A stretch of DNA of 33,126 nucleotides. Source: Candidatus Thioglobus sp. (GTDB lineage: Bacteria; Pseudomonadota; Gammaproteobacteria; PS1; Pseudothioglobaceae). The stretch is from assembly GCA_028345955.1 (NCBI GenBank), contig JAOMEO010000013.1, positions 1-33,126 of the forward strand, in the 5' to 3' direction. Below the pieces are notes generated by a model that saw only the letters and a program-made list of their open reading frames with translations, made no database searches and had not been told where the DNA came from. Every line of letters starts with the position of its first letter. Positions within the stretch are counted from its first letter, which is position 1. Below are positions 29,201 to 33,126 of the stretch, in pieces. A program made the translations under genes and the position numbers.

Positions 29201-30466
29201 ATGGCTAAATTAATTAACAAGCTGATTACCTGTGTTTTTTTTGGTATATCACTTAGCCCTTTTGTTTCGGCTGATGACTTATTGTTCGAAGGTGAAGTAC
29301 TTTTTGAGGAGTCTAGTCAAGAATTTGATGAATGGTCAGATGATAGCGATCTCTTTGGCGATGAAATTAAGAATGCAAGACCTTTTGCCTGGTTAGATAT
29401 TGGGGTTGCGCAAAAATGGGGATTCAATCCAGCAAGTGATTGGAGTACAACGAATGAGAGGACCGAGCTTATTCTTGGAACGATCGGCTCTGTTTCTGAT
29501 GCTGGATACGGTGAATTAGAGATAAAGGCAACCAAATACTGGCCAAGTGACAGTCATCACTCCATTGAAGCGAGTGATATCGAGATAGAAAGAGCCTTTT
29601 TACAGTTTAGTTTTGATAAATGGAGCACTAAGCTGGGCCGATACACCATCGGCTGGGGTGAACTTGAAGGCGGTGCGCTAGACGTTATCAACCCATCAGG
29701 TGGCTTGACTGATCCATCGATAATTTCTCAGTGGCTTATGAGTGCTACTCGATATGGGGATAAAAGTGATATTAGTGTTTTTTATAATCCCAATCCTAAG
29801 ATTACGAACAGCACTTTATTGTCCCTAAAGGATGACAGCCACCGTGAATTTGGACTGCGTTATGGAATAAATACAGAGGGCAGTGACATGGCATTCTATG
29901 CTGGCCAGTTGATACCCAATGACGCCTTAAAAAACCTTACTGACGGGATGGCTTATGCTAGTCCATATGAGTTACTAGGGTTTAGTATGAATAAGGTATT
30001 TGATGACTATTTGCTTAAATTTGATATAGCCTATAAACGCAATCTGCACCACAACCGATTAGCGCAGTTTATAAAAGCTGACAGGGTTGATTGGGACCTT
30101 GCTTTTGACATTCAGAAGGGCGATAGGCAATATTTGATTTCAATTAATTCGCAATATTGGTTAGATTTTTTCAATGATTATTTAACTCCTACTCTGCTAG
30201 CAAGTGTCAGCTCTGAGAAAAATAGCATGACCTATATGGCTAATGTAAGTGACAAGTTTGGTGATTCTGATTGGAGCTGGAATTTATCCAATATTATTAC
30301 TGCTAACAATGACCTTTCATTAATTACTGCTGGTCTCGAATGGGATATGAGTGATAACTTAAATGTCAATTTAAATGCCACAAGGGCAAATGCTAAACTT
30401 GATCGCGCATTTAGCTTACTCGATGGTTATCAGCGAGTTAATTTAGAGGTTAAATTACAGTATTGA
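29201..30466 (+). CDS. Predicted outer-membrane beta-barrel protein of the exporter operon
   Basis: The 421-residue product has a signal peptide cleaved near VSA-DD (residue 24). The mature N-terminus (25-55) is strikingly acidic, 14 Asp/Glu in 31 residues. The rest alternates polar and hydrophobic residues with many aromatics, including RAFLQFSFDKWSTKLGRYTI and GWGELEGGALDVINPSGG. It ends NLEVKLQY, a terminal strand closed by an aromatic residue as BAM substrates need. It resembles DUF1302-type porins found beside RND exporters and LolA-like proteins, but that family name is tentative. It starts 14 bases after the LolA-like gene and would be the outer-membrane end of the pathway. Confidence 0.72.
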   Translation: MAKLINKLITCVFFGISLSPFVSADDLLFEGEVLFEESSQEFDEWSDDSDLFGDEIKNARPFAWLDIGVAQKWGFNPASDWSTTNERTELILGTIGSVSDAGYGELEIKATKYWPSDSHHSIEASDIEIERAFLQFSFDKWSTKLGRYTIGWGELEGGALDVINPSGGLTDPSIISQWLMSATRYGDKSDISVFYNPNPKITNSTLLSLKDDSHREFGLRYGINTEGSDMAFYAGQLIPNDALKNLTDGMAYASPYELLGFSMNKVFDDYLLKFDIAYKRNLHHNRLAQFIKADRVDWDLAFDIQKGDRQYLISINSQYWLDFFNDYLTPTLLASVSSEKNSMTYMANVSDKFGDSDWSWNLSNIITANNDLSLITAGLEWDMSDNLNVNLNATRANAKLDRAFSLLDGYQRVNLEVKLQY

Positions 30467-30468
30467 TT

Positions 30469-30548
30469 TTGACAGACATATTTAGTGAGTGTATTGAGTA
30501 GACAATGAGTCGTATCAACTCCTCTAATACCATAGGACATAGTATAAT
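30469..30548 (+). promoter_or_regulatory. Possible promoter elements before serS
   Basis: TTGACA (30469-30474) is perfect and is followed after 17 bases by a poor -10, TATTGA (30492-30497). A perfect TATAAT (30543-30548) lies 27 bases before serS but lacks a good -35. Either may start serS transcription. No terminator is visible after the preceding gene. Confidence 0.35.
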
Positions 30549-30572
30549 TTGCGTAAGTTAATTTAGGGCTAA

Positions 30573-31865
<1,293 letters not shown>

Positions 31866-31892
31866 CCCCTTTATATTTTTTTGGAGTCTAAG

Positions 31893-32165
31893 ATGAATTT
31901 ACCCCCAGAGATTTTTTTGGTAGCGATGTTTGTGCTGATGTATTTTTTGTTAATCAGACCACAACAAAAGCGCGCTAAGGATCATAAAAATTTACTGAAA
32001 GCACTCAAAAAAGGTGACGAGGTTGTTACCAATGGAGGTGTTGTTGGCAAAGTTAACTCTGTCGACGAGTCTTTTGCAACACTAGAAATTGCTGAAGGCG
32101 TGGTTGTAAAAGTACAAAAACAAGGCATTAATCAAAAAATGCCAAAAGGTAGTGCTAACCTTTAA
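31893..32165 (+). CDS. yajC: Preprotein translocase subunit YajC
   Basis: YajC is a small inner-membrane partner of SecDF in protein export. I start it at the ATG at 31893 (90 residues), because GGAG at 31883-31886 is its ribosome binding site; a TTG at 31881 would put that site inside the gene. The protein has one membrane segment (about 6-24) followed by the signature LIRPQQKRAKDHKNLLKALK and then KGDEVVTNGGVVGKV. secD begins 20 bases downstream. In many proteobacteria tgt precedes yajC; here serS does. Confidence 0.95.
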   Translation: MNLPPEIFLVAMFVLMYFLLIRPQQKRAKDHKNLLKALKKGDEVVTNGGVVGKVNSVDESFATLEIAEGVVVKVQKQGINQKMPKGSANL

Positions 32166-32185
32166 CTTATAAACAATTAATTTAG

Positions 32186-33126
32186 ATGAATCATTACCCT
32201 ATTTGGAAAAATATACTAATTGGTTTTTTCCTATTTTTCTCAGCACTATACGCATTGCCAAATATTTATGGTTCGGACTTAGCTATCCAAATCTCTGGAA
32301 CTGGTGACTATGTTGTCCAAGATCAAGACGTCAAAAATATCAAAAACACATTGGTTGGTAAAGAAATTGACTATAAATCAATAGGGTTGGTCAATAGGAA
32401 TATCTTGATTCGTTTTGAGGATTCACAATCTCAACTCTCTTCAAAGACTTTGTTAAAAAACACTCTTAGTAGGAATTATGTAGTTGCTTTGAATCTAGCG
32501 CCTTCAATTCCCCAGTGGCTGTCAAATGTAGGTGGTAAAGCTATGTCATTAGGACTAGACCTAAGGGGTGGTGTACACTTTTTGCTTGAAGTCGATATGG
32601 AAGCTGTAGTATCAATGGCTGTAGACCGTTACTATAATGAATTAAGAACCATTCTTCGTGAAGATCGCTTATACAAAAGCATTCGCAAAGAGGACAATCT
32701 TTTAGTGGTTAGCTTTAAGACTGAAAGCCTTAAAACTGAAGCTAAAAAGCTTATCAAAGATGAGCTTTCTGATTTAGTTATTGTTGAGGGAAGTGAAACC
32801 GATCTGCAGTTGAGTTTGAAGATTTCATCTAGTGCACAAAGTGCTGCTAAATCTGGAGCTTTAAAGCAAAATATCACAACGCTTCGTAATCGTGTAAATG
32901 AGTTAGGTGTTGCGGAACCTATTATCCAACAGCAGGGTTCAGAGAGGATTGTAGTGCAATTACCTGGTGTGCAAGATACTGCTAGAGCCAAAGAAATTTT
33001 AGGTGCAGTTGCAACGCTTGAGTTTAGATTGGTTGATGAGAAAAATGATTTACAGACGGCCCTTCAATCAGGAAAAATTCCAGTAGGTTCGAAGCTCTAT
33101 AAATTTAAGGACGGCAAGCCGTTACT
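32186..33126 (+). CDS. secD: Protein translocase subunit SecD, 3' end outside the window
   Basis: SecD, with SecF, uses the proton gradient to help preproteins leave the SecYEG channel on the periplasmic side. The frame is open from the ATG at 32186 to the last base, 313 codons, about half of the usual length of about 615. Seen are MNHYPIWKNILI, a first membrane segment (about 8-28), VVALNLAPSIPQWL, SLGLDLRGGVHFLLEVDM, LRNRVNELGVAEPIIQQQG and QLPGVQDTARAKEILGAVA, all closely like E. coli SecD through the first periplasmic domain. It follows yajC by 20 bases. secF presumably follows beyond the window. Confidence 0.97.
   Translation, partial: MNHYPIWKNILIGFFLFFSALYALPNIYGSDLAIQISGTGDYVVQDQDVKNIKNTLVGKEIDYKSIGLVNRNILIRFEDSQSQLSSKTLLKNTLSRNYVVALNLAPSIPQWLSNVGGKAMSLGLDLRGGVHFLLEVDMEAVVSMAVDRYYNELRTILREDRLYKSIRKEDNLLVVSFKTESLKTEAKKLIKDELSDLVIVEGSETDLQLSLKISSSAQSAAKSGALKQNITTLRNRVNELGVAEPIIQQQGSERIVVQLPGVQDTARAKEILGAVATLEFRLVDEKNDLQTALQSGKIPVGSKLYKFKDGKPL

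Noticed and set aside
31881..31892. TTG start extending YajC by 4 residues
   Set aside because: The TTG overlaps the GGAG ribosome binding site of the ATG at 31893.
32632..32991. 119-residue minus-strand frame near the window end
   Set aside because: It is antisense to secD, whose forward frame matches E. coli SecD throughout.

Overview
The window is a compact, A+T-rich chromosomal segment of a gammaproteobacterium. Gene content, the gammaproteobacterial style of the rRNA leader (boxA followed by a typical processing stem) and the 16S text suggest a free-living or symbiotic sulfur oxidiser of the SUP05/Thioglobus type. The genus is an inference from memory and would need a 16S search. No mobile element, prophage or CRISPR array was seen, so this is core genome.

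Layout. Positions 1-5352 mostly read forward: a clipped minus-strand gene start, rpmE with a good terminator, hemE, trpA-accD, ispH and a PfkB-family sugar/nucleoside kinase. Positions 5355-9370 read backward: mfd and, overlapping it by ATGA, a Maf/YceF pyrophosphatase. folA diverges from maf and is followed by a tiny lipoprotein gene. gltB (10141-14658) reads backward and diverges from a forward pair yaaA-grxC. A Nudix/ThiE-like fusion gene reads backward and diverges from gshA-mnmE. Positions 19769-25472 hold a complete rRNA operon: promoter with A/T-rich upstream element, boxB/boxA, 16S, tRNA-Ile(GAT), tRNA-Ala(TGC), a second boxA, 23S, 5S and terminator. Downstream is a three-gene envelope module (25567-30466): an RND/MMPL-type inner-membrane exporter, a periplasmic LolA-like protein and an outer-membrane beta-barrel. 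The window ends with serS, yajC and the first 313 codons of secD.

How the genes fit together. yaaA, grxC, the MutT-type Nudix gene and gshA form a redox and oxidative-damage neighbourhood. maf-mfd next to folA is a nucleotide-pool and repair neighbourhood. The two divergent promoters maf/folA and mutT-thiE/gshA each hold a perfect palindrome with the same outer arms, GTAAAATA and TATTTTAC, ending 16-19 bases before the forward start codon, which may mark a shared regulator. All three convergent gene pairs meet with overlapping or nearly touching stop codons.

The best candidate for a little-described system is the exporter/LolA-like/beta-barrel operon. It has the three parts needed to move a hydrophobic substrate across the envelope. 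Its inner- and outer-membrane members both carry a strongly acidic tract with Trp and Phe, which may dock the basic periplasmic carrier.
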